64,000 nt of DNA, taken from an uncultured Bacteroidia bacterium (GTDB lineage: Bacteria; Bacteroidota; Bacteroidia; Bacteroidales; F082). The stretch spans positions 1-64,000 of the forward strand of contig CADBZW010000021.1 in the NCBI GenBank assembly GCA_902799345.1. Reading direction: 5' to 3'. The position numbers and the translations under genes were made by a program. Of this stretch, positions 1 to 7,363 are shown piece after piece. Position 1 is the stretch's first letter. The number at the start of each line of letters is the position of its first letter. Below the pieces are notes generated by a model. That model was not told the DNA's origin, did no database searches, and saw nothing but the letters and a program-made list of their open reading frames with translations.

Positions 1-68
1 AAGTGGAGACTCCGCTGATAGTCGGAACTAATGATAGCGATGTGATGTACTTTGTTCAGGTGTAGCAT
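1..68 (-). CDS. VOC (glyoxalase-like) family protein, N-terminal fragment
   Basis: The minus strand from the ATG at 66-68 reads MLHLNKVHHIAIISSDYQRS and runs off the left edge after about 22 codons. The start HHIAII.SDY followed by a Ser-x-x-Phe-like step matches the first beta strand and helix of the vicinal oxygen chelate (glyoxalase/YaeR-like) family, where the first His is normally a metal ligand. Substrate cannot be inferred from so short a fragment. No TAnnTTTG promoter is obvious directly upstream, so it may be cotranscribed with something upstream or use a weak promoter. Confidence 0.7.
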   Translation of the reverse strand, partial: MLHLNKVHHIAIISSDYQRSLH

Positions 69-449
69 GGCTTTATAAAGGGTCTTGTTCTATAAGTTCT
101 CTACGAGATGAGTGATGTTCTCACATAAGTTTTCGACAATTCTCCAAGGTTCTTCTGCCTCCATTGGGAAGACCGTCGGTCGTGTTATGTATGATTCAAC
201 TATATAAACTCCGATTTATCTGTCTATTGGCTTATATTCAATCTTAGCTTCCTATCTTTTTTTCATGGCTCACTTATCGGATAAAGTTCATGGGTTGCCA
301 TGGTTCTCGTTCCGGGTAGGCGGGATTGCCGTCGGCGTGGATTTTCAGCTGCAAAGATAAAAAATCTTGCCGACAATGCCGATAAACCAAACATCCCCGC
401 CAGGCCTTGCCCGACGGGGATTGTTTTTTCAGTTAGCGGGAATTGTCGC
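69..449. other. Gene-poor stretch with a possible gene remnant
   Basis: No convincing complete gene lies here. On the minus strand the frame from 215 down to the TAG at 90-92 is open for 41 codons and contains MEAEEPWRIVENLCENITHL, with the only ATG at 162-164. It has no recognised family and is closed upstream by a stop, so I regard it as a possible C-terminal remnant of a lost gene or as chance. A GC-rich hairpin lies at 393-421. Confidence 0.35.
393..421. terminator. GC-rich hairpin downstream of the SnoaL-like gene
   Basis: ATCCCCG (393-399) pairs with CGGGGAT (415-421). A T-rich run follows on the plus strand (TTGTTTTTT). On the minus strand, the direction of the upstream gene, the trailing T run is weak, so termination of that gene is plausible but not certain. 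Confidence 0.45.
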
Positions 450-1337
450 TTAGAAATTGAACTTGCCGTTCTGGTGCTTCCACTCGCTTTCGGGGGCGAT
501 GGTCTCCATCACGTCCCAGTGTTCGGCTATCTTGCCATTCTCCACGCGGAAGAGGTCGTAGTACGAAATGGGTTGGTTGGCGAAGGCACCCTCGCTGACA
601 GCCAGCACAAAGTTGCCGCAACCGAAGATCTTGTGAATCTTGAAGTACTCCATCTTGATGCCTTGCTCCGCCATGGCTGCAAGGGCGGCACCGAGACCGT
701 CGAGGCCGTCGGCGATGGAGACATTGTGCTGGATATAGCTGTTGCCGTCGAAGTAGTTGGTGAGGTTCTCGGGGTGCTGACCCATCAGCACGTCTTGCAC
801 GAAGTTGCGCACGAGGGTCTTGTTAGCCTCGGTCTTGTCAAGGTCTTTCATCTCGGTGGTGCCGTCGAAAGGCGTGTGGCCGCTGGGGTTGGGCTGACCG
901 TTGTAGGCCATCAGGTTGTCCCAGTGCTCGACGATTTTGCCGTCCTCGAAGCGGAAGATGTCGAAGCCCGCCTTGGGGCCGAAGAAGTTGTAGTCGGTTT
1001 GGCACACCACATAGTCGCCATCCTCGAAGGCGCGCACGGTGTTCACTTTGGCCTTTTCGGGATAGTTGGCCAGTCCCGCCAGGGCGCGGCCGAATCCGTC
1101 CAATCCGTCCTCGACGCCTAAGTTGTGCTGTTTGTAGTTTTCGGCATTCACGTAGCCAATAGGTTCGCTTGCGCCGGTCTCGATGGCTTTCAGAAGGGCC
1201 ACGGCCTTCTCTTTGTTGCTGATCGTGTTCATCGCTTCTTGTTTTTCGTTGTTGTCGGCTTGTGTTTTTTCGTTCTTGTTTTCGCCGCAGGAAGCCAGCA
1301 GGCATACCGTCACGGCAAGGATTAATGTTCTTTTCAT
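450..1337 (-). CDS. Lipoprotein with two tandem SnoaL-like (NTF2 fold) domains
   Basis: The 295-residue product starts with a lipoprotein signal (MKRTLILAVTVCLLASC, lipobox LASC), so it should be anchored in the envelope. Two similar halves follow, about residues 40-150 and 165-285. Each has the SnoaL-like ending: an aromatic/Phe-rich strand, D(I/L)FR(F/V)E(D/N)GKI.EHWD. SnoaL-like NTF2 folds act as small cyclases, isomerases or ligand binders; the substrate is unknown. A clear -7 element (1369-1376) precedes it, so it can be transcribed apart from the AraC gene upstream, although both point the same way. The pairing with an AraC regulator suggests induction by a small molecule (inference). 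Confidence 0.8.
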   Translation of the reverse strand: MKRTLILAVTVCLLASCGENKNEKTQADNNEKQEAMNTISNKEKAVALLKAIETGASEPIGYVNAENYKQHNLGVEDGLDGFGRALAGLANYPEKAKVNTVRAFEDGDYVVCQTDYNFFGPKAGFDIFRFEDGKIVEHWDNLMAYNGQPNPSGHTPFDGTTEMKDLDKTEANKTLVRNFVQDVLMGQHPENLTNYFDGNSYIQHNVSIADGLDGLGAALAAMAEQGIKMEYFKIHKIFGCGNFVLAVSEGAFANQPISYYDLFRVENGKIAEHWDVMETIAPESEWKHQNGKFNF

Positions 1338-1368
1338 CGTTCAATCTGTTGCTTGAAGTTTGACGATG

Positions 1369-1376
1369 CAAAAGTA
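1369..1376 (-). promoter_or_regulatory. -7 element TACTTTTG for the SnoaL-like gene
   Basis: Matches TAnnTTTG and lies about 30 nt upstream of the start codon at 1337. Confidence 0.7.
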
Positions 1377-1420
1377 CGGCGGTTTTGGCGACCGGGGAAG
1401 GAATTAACAATCGGGAAATG

Positions 1421-2275
1421 TCACTTTTCGGGACAGTTTCGGAACTGCAAAGGCGTTTGTCCCGTCTCTTTGGTGAAGGTGCGGACGAAATACGACGGCG
1501 TGTCGAAATGTAGGCGGTCGGAGATGAGGCCAATGGGCAAGGCCGTGTAACGCAGCAGGTGTTTGGCCTCATCGATGCGGCGCGACTGGATGTAGGCCTT
1601 CGTCGACTGGCCCAAGGTGCGCTGCACGATGCGGTTCAGGTAGTTGGGCGAAACGCACAGCTTTTCGGCGTAGAAGTTCACGCCCGTCTCGGTGGCGAAA
1701 TACTCGTTGACCAACTCCTGAAAGCGAACCACACGCGACTCGACGCTGATTGGCACATCGCTCTCCACCGGGACAGCCCTCTGAAGCAGCGCCAAGACCT
1801 CATAAAGCAAGGCACGGAGCAAATGGACGCTGCGGTCGTGGGCAATCTCAATCTGGATTTCGACAAACAGCCCGACGATCTTGTTGTACATGGCCTCGTC
1901 GAGCATCAGATACGGCGAAGGCCGGCGATGGGTGAAATAAGGCAGGCTGTCGATGAAGTGCGGGTCGTTGAAGAACGATAGCAGGAAGTCGCGTTCGAAG
2001 ATAAGTTCCAAGGCTGTCAGGCCGTTGTCTTCCTTCACGGTGCAAACGTCGCCGGGACGTGCAAAAGCCACCAAGCCTTTGCTTGCGCTGCACGAAACGC
2101 CATCGACTTCCACCTCGCCAAAGCCGCCCGTGGTGAGCATCACGCCATAGAACGACTGCCTCAGAACCTCTTGGAAACCCCTGCTTTTGCGGATGGCGTC
2201 AAGCGTCACCACGTCGACCAAAAGCTCGTCGCAGTACTTGTCGCGCTGGAATTTTATGACAGGAATCCGCTTCAT
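1421..2275 (-). CDS. AraC family transcriptional regulator
   Basis: 284 residues, the usual size for AraC proteins. An N-terminal cupin-like sensor region covers about residues 1-170. The C-terminal double helix-turn-helix covers about 185-280 and contains the family pattern: FYAEKLCVSPNYLNRIVQ in the first HTH, a linker with SRRIDEAKHLL, then IGLISDRLHFDTPSYFVRTF and TGQTPLQFR near the end. It should bind DNA as an effector-responsive activator. Its own promoter is at 2314-2321. The SnoaL-like lipoprotein immediately downstream is the obvious candidate target (inference from context only). Confidence 0.92.
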   Translation of the reverse strand: MKRIPVIKFQRDKYCDELLVDVVTLDAIRKSRGFQEVLRQSFYGVMLTTGGFGEVEVDGVSCSASKGLVAFARPGDVCTVKEDNGLTALELIFERDFLLSFFNDPHFIDSLPYFTHRRPSPYLMLDEAMYNKIVGLFVEIQIEIAHDRSVHLLRALLYEVLALLQRAVPVESDVPISVESRVVRFQELVNEYFATETGVNFYAEKLCVSPNYLNRIVQRTLGQSTKAYIQSRRIDEAKHLLRYTALPIGLISDRLHFDTPSYFVRTFTKETGQTPLQFRNCPEK

Positions 2276-2313
2276 ACCTTATTTACTACTATAAGGAGTC
2301 GTTTTTGAGACTG

Positions 2314-2321
2314 CAAATGTA
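2314..2321 (-). promoter_or_regulatory. -7 element TACATTTG for the AraC gene
   Basis: Matches TAnnTTTG and lies about 40 nt upstream of the AraC start codon at 2275. Confidence 0.65.
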
Positions 2322-2391
2322 GTGGTTTTTCTTGGTAAACGCCAAAAAAAGTCAAATGCTCTTCGTCCGTTCCCAATCTTCGCTTTTCGCG

Positions 2392-2425
2392 TGGCGGCGG
2401 GCTGCTGGCTGGCGGGGAAGTGATT
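2392..2425. repeat. GC-rich intergenic repeat, copy 1 of 2
   Basis: The stretch beginning TGGCGGCGGGCTGCTGGCTG is repeated with a few differences at 5201-5233. Both copies lie between divergent or convergent genes, in the same orientation, and are much more GC-rich than their surroundings. Confidence 0.5.
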
Positions 2426-2521
2426 TTGCTTATTGTATTAACTTGTTGTTTTTCAGCAATACTTACAAAAAGGTGCGTGTATTGACAAAAGGTAAGTGAC
2501 TGAAAATTAGAAATTTTTGTA

Positions 2522-2529
2522 TATTTTTG
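2522..2529 (+). promoter_or_regulatory. -7 element TATTTTTG for the HxlR-cupin operon
   Basis: Matches TAnnTTTG, 20 nt upstream of the HxlR start codon. Confidence 0.7.
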
Positions 2530-2548
2530 CACCGTTAATCCAAAAACG

Positions 2549-2926
2549 ATGAACAAAAAGGAAATACAAAATGCCACTTTCCCCGATTGCCCGATACGCA
2601 ACGTGATTTCGCATATCACCGACAAGTGGTCGCTTCTGGTGCTCTACACCTTGGAGCAAAAGGAAGTGCTGCGTTTCAAGGACTTGTGGCGACAAATCCC
2701 CGACATTTCGCAAAAGATGCTGACCTCCACGCTGCGCCATCTCGAAGACGACGGCATCATCTGCCGTGAGGTGTTCATGGAGGCGCCGCCGAGGGTGGAA
2801 TACCGCCTCAGCGAGCGCGGAAAGAGCCTCATGCCGCATCTCGACGCATTGATTTCATGGGGCATCGAGCATCAGGAAAACATATTGCAAGACAGAAACA
2901 AACGATCAACTGATACACAACAATAA
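2549..2926 (+). CDS. HxlR family winged-helix transcriptional regulator
   Basis: 125 residues, a typical HxlR length. The core reads CPIRNVISHITDKWSLLVLY (about residues 14-33), then FKDLWRQIPDISQKMLTSTLRHLEDDGI and a wing ending in VEYRLSERG. HxlR proteins are dimeric MarR-like repressors or activators that often respond to reactive electrophiles or redox through the N-terminal Cys; Cys14 is present here. The gene is followed after 11 nt by a cupin gene, so the two form an operon and the cupin is the likely regulated function. Confidence 0.93.
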   Translation: MNKKEIQNATFPDCPIRNVISHITDKWSLLVLYTLEQKEVLRFKDLWRQIPDISQKMLTSTLRHLEDDGIICREVFMEAPPRVEYRLSERGKSLMPHLDALISWGIEHQENILQDRNKRSTDTQQ

Positions 2927-2937
2927 ATTAACACAAA

Positions 2938-3393
2938 ATGAAAACATTAGAAACCATCAAGGAAGGCAAGAACTACACTGCCGTGTCGGTGGGAAAGACC
3001 GACGAAATCATCAACTACGAACTGCCCATGGGTCCCGATTTCACCCTGAAAGGCAAGGTGTTTGTCGGACAGGCACTGAAGGCCACAGGCTGCGAGATTT
3101 CCTACCAGACCCTCGTTTCGGGACAGGACAGCGGCTTTCTTCACACCCACAAGACCCACGAGGAACTCTACATCATCCTCAAAGGCAATGGCACCTATCA
3201 GGTTGACAGCGAGATGATTCCCGTCTCCGAAGGCAGCATCGTCCGCGTGGCTCCCGACGGCAAACGCGCCCTCAAGAACACAGGCAACGAGCCGCTGACG
3301 ATGATTTGCATCCAATACAAATCCAACAACTTCACCGATGCCGACAGCCCGATGACCGATGGTGTCATCCTCCAAGACGAGGTGAAGTGGTAA
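2938..3393 (+). CDS. Cupin domain protein
   Basis: 151 residues with a single cupin barrel at about residues 55-130. The first cupin motif is clear: GFLHTHKTHEELYIILKG supplies His, His and Glu metal ligands. The second motif (SEGSIVRVAPDGKRALKN) lacks the usual final His, so metal binding may use three ligands or be weaker. Enzymatic role unknown; single-domain cupins of this kind are often quercetinase- or pirin-like detoxifying enzymes or sensors. It is cotranscribed with the HxlR gene 11 nt upstream and is followed by a terminator hairpin. Confidence 0.88.
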   Translation: MKTLETIKEGKNYTAVSVGKTDEIINYELPMGPDFTLKGKVFVGQALKATGCEISYQTLVSGQDSGFLHTHKTHEELYIILKGNGTYQVDSEMIPVSEGSIVRVAPDGKRALKNTGNEPLTMICIQYKSNNFTDADSPMTDGVILQDEVKW

Positions 3394-3420
3394 AACACCG
3401 ATTATATCGATATGAACGAG

Positions 3421-3457
3421 CCGCAATCCGGGCAATGGCTTGGGTTGCGGATTTTTT
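3421..3457 (+). terminator. Rho-independent terminator after the HxlR-cupin operon
   Basis: CCGCAATCC pairs with GGGTTGCGG (ending at 3450, one G-U pair), followed by ATTTTTT. It separates the cupin operon from the sirtuin operon. Confidence 0.65.
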
Positions 3458-3469
3458 CGTAGTTTTGCA

Positions 3470-3477
3470 CGCAAGGA
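3470..3477 (+). promoter_or_regulatory. -7 element TAGTTTTG for the sirtuin-macrodomain operon
   Basis: Matches TAnnTTTG, 14 nt upstream of the sirtuin start codon. Confidence 0.7.
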
Positions 3478-3490
3478 ATAAACGTTTGAC

Positions 3491-4321
3491 ATGGAAATAC
3501 AAAAATTATATCATGCTCTCCAATCCGCCGATGCCGTCGTAGTCGGCGCGGGTGCTGGCCTATCCACCTCGGCGGGTTTCACTTATTCGGGTGAGCGTTT
3601 TGAGAAACACTTTGCCGATTTCATCGAGAAATACGGCTTCACCGACATGTACACGGCGGGATTCCACCAGTTCCCGACCGAGGAGGAGCATTGGGCCTAC
3701 TGGAGCCGACATATCTACTACAACCGCTATGTGCCCGCCCCGAAACCCGTTTACAACAACCTCTTGAAACTCGTGCTGGACAAGGACTATTTCGTCATCA
3801 CCACCAATGTCGATCACCAGTTCCAAAAAGCTGGCTTCGACAAACAACGGTTGTTCTATACCCAAGGCGACTACGGGTTGTTCCAATGTGCGAAACCTTG
3901 TCACCAAAAAACCTACGACAATGAGAAAACCATCAGGAGAATGATTGCGGCGCAAAACGATATGAAAATACCGACCGAATTGATTCCCCATTGTCCCGTC
4001 TGTGGCGGCCCCATGAAGGTCAACCTGCGGGCCGATGACACCTTTGTGGAGGACGAAGGCTGGCACCAGGCTGCACAGCGTTACCTCGATTTCGTGAACA
4101 GCCACCAACACGGAAAGGTGTTGTATTGGGACCTCGGCATAGGCAGTAACACCCCGACCATCATCAAACTGCCTTTTATGCAGATGACCTACAAAAACCC
4201 AGAGGCGATTTATGCCACCATCAACCTTGGCGAGGCGTTCACTGTGGAACAAATCAAAGACAGGTCGATTGTGATTGATGGAGATATTGGGGAAATACTA
4301 GAGGAATTGTTGAATCGTTGA
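3491..4321 (+). CDS. Class M (macrodomain-linked) sirtuin, likely ADP-ribosyltransferase
   Basis: 276 residues with a Sir2 Rossmann fold. The NAD-binding loop is VGAGAGLSTSAGFTYSG (about residues 18-34) instead of the GAGxSxxSGIPDFR of deacetylases. The second motif is TTNVDHQF (104-111), and the usual catalytic HG is replaced by a TQGDYG segment (126-131). A zinc-ribbon-like set is present: C133, C137, C168, C171. This pattern, together with a macrodomain gene next door, is that of the class M sirtuins, which ADP-ribosylate proteins rather than deacetylate them (in Gram-positive pathogens the target is a lipoylated GcvH-like protein). No GcvH-like or lipoate ligase gene is nearby, so the target here is open. 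Confidence 0.88.
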   Translation: MEIQKLYHALQSADAVVVGAGAGLSTSAGFTYSGERFEKHFADFIEKYGFTDMYTAGFHQFPTEEEHWAYWSRHIYYNRYVPAPKPVYNNLLKLVLDKDYFVITTNVDHQFQKAGFDKQRLFYTQGDYGLFQCAKPCHQKTYDNEKTIRRMIAAQNDMKIPTELIPHCPVCGGPMKVNLRADDTFVEDEGWHQAAQRYLDFVNSHQHGKVLYWDLGIGSNTPTIIKLPFMQMTYKNPEAIYATINLGEAFTVEQIKDRSIVIDGDIGEILEELLNR

Positions 4322-4329
4322 ATTGTTGA
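4306..4329 (+). repeat. Octad repeat tract (3 units) across the sirtuin stop codon
   Basis: Three consecutive octads ATTGTTGA, ATCGTTGA, ATTGTTGA. The tract encodes the last residues and the TGA stop of the sirtuin and ends 2 nt before the ATG of the macrodomain gene. Related octads occur before the genes at 7364 and 34997. Confidence 0.7.
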
Positions 4330-4331
4330 GA

Positions 4332-5120
4332 ATGAAACGTCTGGACTATTTAATAGACTATCTTCTAAAAGAAGACCCACAGTATTCTGAAATGCAGGTC
4401 CCTACGGATTTGCAAGGCAAGCGCGACCTGTTCCGCGCCTTGCGCAATGTGCGTTGGCCGAAACCCGTCAGTGAGGAATTTATGCGTTTGCAGGATGAGG
4501 AACTGCAGGTGCAATTACAAGAAAAGGGTGTGGTAGAATTGGACGATTGTAGAGACGGTGTGCACACCGTCTCTACCAACAAACAATTGCTGGTATGGCA
4601 AGGCGATATCACCCGATTAAAGGTAGACGCCATCGTCAATGCGGCCAACAGCCAGATGTTGGGCTGCTTCCATCCTTTGCACAAGTGCATCGACAATGCC
4701 ATCCATTCCGCAGCCGGTGTGCAATTGCGCGAGGAGTGTTATCAACTGATGCTCCAACAAGGTCACGAGGAGCCAACTGGTCAAGCCAAAATCACAAAGG
4801 CTTACAACCTGCCGTGCAAGTATGTCATACACACGGTTGGGCCGATTATTCCGACAGGCATCCCAAACCCATTGCAAAAGGAACAGTTGGCCTCTTGCTA
4901 CCGTTCTATCATGCAATTAGCCGATGAAAACCGTCTTGAAAGCATCGCCTTCTGCTGTATTTCCACAGGCGAGTTCCGCTTCCCGAACCAAATGGCTGCC
5001 GAAATCGCCGTACGAACCGTCAAAGATTACTTGACTGAACATCCCGATTGCAGTGTCAAACAGGTGGTTTTCAATGTGTTCAAGGATGTAGATAAGGGGA
5101 TTTATCAACAGATTTTATAG
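4332..5120 (+). CDS. Zinc-dependent macrodomain protein-ADP-ribose hydrolase
   Basis: 262 residues from the ATG at 4332; two in-frame TTG codons at 4323 and 4326 are less likely starts. An N-terminal helical extension (about 1-70) precedes the macrodomain, which starts at WQGDITRLKVDAIVNAANS (residues 89-107). The zinc-macrodomain signature GCFHPLHKCIDNAIH (111-125) is intact, with Cys, His, Cys ligands. Such enzymes remove ADP-ribose placed by the partner sirtuin, 10 nt upstream in the same operon. Residues 73-82 (CRDGVHTVST) are encoded by a perfect 28-bp palindromic repeat placed in the linker between the two domains. Confidence 0.92.
   Translation: MKRLDYLIDYLLKEDPQYSEMQVPTDLQGKRDLFRALRNVRWPKPVSEEFMRLQDEELQVQLQEKGVVELDDCRDGVHTVSTNKQLLVWQGDITRLKVDAIVNAANSQMLGCFHPLHKCIDNAIHSAAGVQLREECYQLMLQQGHEEPTGQAKITKAYNLPCKYVIHTVGPIIPTGIPNPLQKEQLASCYRSIMQLADENRLESIAFCCISTGEFRFPNQMAAEIAVRTVKDYLTEHPDCSVKQVVFNVFKDVDKGIYQQIL
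4549..4576. repeat. Perfect 28-bp palindrome inside the macrodomain gene (family P1)
   Basis: GTAGAGACGGTGTG followed by its exact reverse complement. It is in frame and read as CRDGVHTVST. The same GTAGAGACG...CGTCTCTAC ends recur at 21838, 38647, 49642 and 62751. Confidence 0.9.
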
Positions 5121-5200
5121 AAGAGTTCATCGGAGCTTTTTTTCGGCAATTATTGTGGGTGAGCCCATCGGCTGGATTTTCATCGTTGCCACGCTCGTCA

Positions 5201-5233
5201 TGGCGGCGGGGTGCTGGCTGGCAGGAGGTGATT
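5201..5233. repeat. GC-rich intergenic repeat, copy 2 of 2
   Basis: Close copy of 2392-2425 (TGGCGGCGGGGTGCTGGCTG and onward to GTGATT), lying between the convergent macrodomain and metallopeptidase genes. Confidence 0.5.
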
Positions 5234-5251
5234 ATTGGAGCAGCGTCCTCT

Positions 5252-6664
5252 TCACTCAAAATGCCTTGCAAAAGCCACCGTATCCGTCACCACGAGTTGC
5301 GGGGCGCCGTCTTCGCGATGGATAATGGCACAGCCTGAAGGCAAGTCTTCGGGCAAGAACTCGAAGTCCTTGCCTTCTACGATATAAGTGCGATAGTCTT
5401 TCTCAAGGCGCTCGCGGTCCATCAAGCCGGCCATCGCATCGAGGAATTTCTCTGCGGTGAAGTCGTCGATGAAAGGTTTCACTGTCTGCATCATCGGCTT
5501 CCAGGAGTTAGGCTCGCCCGTTTCTCTTTCATAAACGCCTGCCAAATGGAAGGCATAGCAATAGCCGCGCCAATACAAGAGCCAGATGTAGTCGCCGTCG
5601 TTCCAAAACTTCTCCTCGGCCTCCTCGTCTGGTGCGTTCCTATAGGGGCTGTGATAGAGTCCGGCAAGGGCGATGTTGAAGTAAGTGGCGAAATAAGTCG
5701 GATCTTCCAATCCCGAGGCCACGAGTTGGTAGCCTGTCTGCATCTCATTGAAGCCCTCTGGGAACCACACAGGGCCGTTGTTCAGCCATTTATGCCCAAC
5801 TTCATGGGTAAACAAATCCCTGCGCTTTGTGGTCAGGATAGTGTCGGCAGTGGCATCATAACGTGAGACGAAGCCGTTGGTGAACCCGTTTCCTGTCGCT
5901 TCCCAAGTGTTTCGGCGAAAAGGGAAAAACAGCATCGAATAAGGCCCGTCGTATTCATCGCCCCAAAAGCTGGAGATGGCAGAATAAAAGGTCTTGAAAT
6001 AGTCGGTGAGTTCCGCTTTGTTCATCTCTGCATTCTTGCGAAGGGCCGTCACCAAATAGTGAAGATTTCCGTCAACCATCACTGAGTCAACGGTCAGCAA
6101 AGGGTCGCCTGCGATGACTGACCATGCAATGTCGCGCACATTCCCTTCAAAACGCTCCGTTCCCTTTCCGGCATTATAGAGGCAGAAAACGGGATAATCG
6201 GGCACCGACTCCCAAGTGACCGAAACGGGTGTCTCGTCGTCTTCGGCAGGCACGGCAAACAAGTTTTCCGTCCTCGTGAACAGCATCGCATCATCGATGT
6301 CGGGGCGGAAGACATCCCACAGGCAACCGCCGGGCGAACCGTAATCGGCGGGCAGCGTGCAACGGACGACATACGAGAATCGGGCTTTTCCGTGTTCAGG
6401 GATAACGGTTAGTTCAAGCGACGACGTGTCAATCAACACTTTTCCTTTTTCGATATTCAAATCCTGGAACCAAGTCATCTGGTCGGTCATTCCCCCGTTT
6501 TCGGAGGCATAACTAAAAACTATGGTATCGGCAGGCGTGGCCAAAGCAACAGAAACGCCTATGCCATCACCTTTCCAAGACAACACATAATCAATGTGTT
6601 GGGCGTTTCTTGAACAGGAGGCAAATGCCAAAGCGGTCAGCAGAATAAAAAACAGTTTTTTCAT
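5252..6664 (-). CDS. Gluzincin-like metallopeptidase lipoprotein (M1/M61-related)
   Basis: The start at 6664 is chosen because MKKLFFILLTALAFASC is a lipoprotein signal (lipobox FASC) and a -7 element lies upstream at 6713-6720; the frame is open further upstream but without support. The product is 470 residues. An N-terminal beta-rich region (about 25-210) is followed by an alpha-helical peptidase part with HEVGHKW (287-293) and a downstream WFPEGFNE segment containing Glu304 and Glu308. HExxH with a following E-G-F is the layout of M1/M61 gluzincin aminopeptidases, although the spacing is shorter than the usual 18 residues. It should act in the periplasm or at the outer membrane on peptides. 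Exact family not assigned. Confidence 0.78.
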   Translation of the reverse strand: MKKLFFILLTALAFASCSRNAQHIDYVLSWKGDGIGVSVALATPADTIVFSYASENGGMTDQMTWFQDLNIEKGKVLIDTSSLELTVIPEHGKARFSYVVRCTLPADYGSPGGCLWDVFRPDIDDAMLFTRTENLFAVPAEDDETPVSVTWESVPDYPVFCLYNAGKGTERFEGNVRDIAWSVIAGDPLLTVDSVMVDGNLHYLVTALRKNAEMNKAELTDYFKTFYSAISSFWGDEYDGPYSMLFFPFRRNTWEATGNGFTNGFVSRYDATADTILTTKRRDLFTHEVGHKWLNNGPVWFPEGFNEMQTGYQLVASGLEDPTYFATYFNIALAGLYHSPYRNAPDEEAEEKFWNDGDYIWLLYWRGYCYAFHLAGVYERETGEPNSWKPMMQTVKPFIDDFTAEKFLDAMAGLMDRERLEKDYRTYIVEGKDFEFLPEDLPSGCAIIHREDGAPQLVVTDTVAFARHFE

Positions 6665-6712
6665 TTCGATATTGTTTGAAATCCAGGATAGGATATCGGA
6701 TAATCGTGGCAC

Positions 6713-6720
6713 CAAAATTA
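6713..6720 (-). promoter_or_regulatory. -7 element TAATTTTG for the metallopeptidase gene
   Basis: Matches TAnnTTTG, about 50 nt upstream of the start codon at 6664. Confidence 0.65.
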
Positions 6721-6784
6721 GGGAATTTTTGGGTCCTGGGGTAATTGTTTTCTGCAAAAAGAAACATTCTTTCGCAAAAACCTG

Positions 6785-6792
6785 TACTTTTG
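6785..6792 (+). promoter_or_regulatory. -7 element TACTTTTG for the small lipoprotein gene
   Basis: Matches TAnnTTTG. It favours the ATG at 6819 over the one at 6807 as translation start. Confidence 0.65.
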
Positions 6793-6818
6793 CAGTTGAA
6801 TTTAACATGATTGCATCC

Positions 6819-7202
6819 ATGCGCTTTTTAGCCACCATATTGTTCTTCTTTCTTATGAGCCTGAATGGTTGTGTAAATCAATCAGTTTCGACGGGAAAGG
6901 AATGTGCAAAGACAGACAGCATTGTCTTTGTTGACTCCATGGAGGCCAACTTGATGAATCTCTACAATGCTGCTGCCGAGACCCGTCATGCCGTGCAACA
7001 GGAAAGCACGGTTTGTACGCCCGGTTTCAGTATGCGAGTTTTGCCCAACCGCACCCGAACCGTCAGTAATGTCAGCATCAGGCAGGTGTTGCTTTCGACG
7101 CACAAGCCTGCTGTTTCAAGGTTAATTCATCATTCTGTCACCCAGTTAGTTGCGTTCCCGAAGGAATACCATGTGTTCCGGTTGAGACGCATCCTGGTTT
7201 AG
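6819..7202 (+). CDS. Small membrane or lipoprotein of unknown function
   Basis: 127 residues starting MRFLATILFFFLMSLNGC, a hydrophobic signal with a possible lipobox (LNGC). The rest has no motif I recognise: a short acidic region, then a basic Arg/His-rich C-terminus (RVLPNRTRTVSNVSIRQ and onward). It has its own promoter 27 nt upstream and is divergent from the metallopeptidase gene. The frame is open further upstream to 6594, overlapping that gene, which I take as chance. Unknown function; moderately sure it is a real gene. Confidence 0.6.
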   Translation: MRFLATILFFFLMSLNGCVNQSVSTGKECAKTDSIVFVDSMEANLMNLYNAAAETRHAVQQESTVCTPGFSMRVLPNRTRTVSNVSIRQVLLSTHKPAVSRLIHHSVTQLVAFPKEYHVFRLRRILV

Positions 7203-7264
7203 GTCGTTCCTTTTTTTTCGTTTTCCCCTAATTTAAGGCGCATTATGCACCTTATGGGATAATT

Positions 7265-7293
7265 GTATGCGGACGCACGCGGTGCGTCCTTAC
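7265..7293. repeat. Intergenic palindromic repeat (family P3)
   Basis: GTATGCGGACGCAC...GTGCGTCCTTAC. Its reverse complement begins GTAAGGACGCACCGCGTGCG, the same sequence found in frame inside cysQ at 54777. Confidence 0.75.
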
Positions 7294-7318
7294 AGATGGC
7301 TGCCATAATGCGACAGCC

Positions 7319-7354
7319 CAACAATTAAACAATTAAACAACCAACAATTAAACA
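7319..7354 (+). repeat. Octad repeat tract upstream of the 7364 gene
   Basis: Repeated units of the type ACAATTAA (for example CAACAATTAAACAATTAAAC), ending 9 nt before the start codon of the next gene. Confidence 0.65.
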
Positions 7355-7363
7355 TCGATAAAA

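Noticed and set aside
300..1121. 273-codon open frame on the plus strand across the SnoaL-like gene
   Set aside because: Antisense shadow of the lipoprotein gene; Val/Leu-rich composition without motifs, and the opposite strand has a signal peptide, domains and a promoter.
6594..6818. Upstream extension of the small lipoprotein frame
   Set aside because: Overlaps the divergent metallopeptidase gene and lies upstream of the promoter at 6785; the later ATG has a signal peptide.
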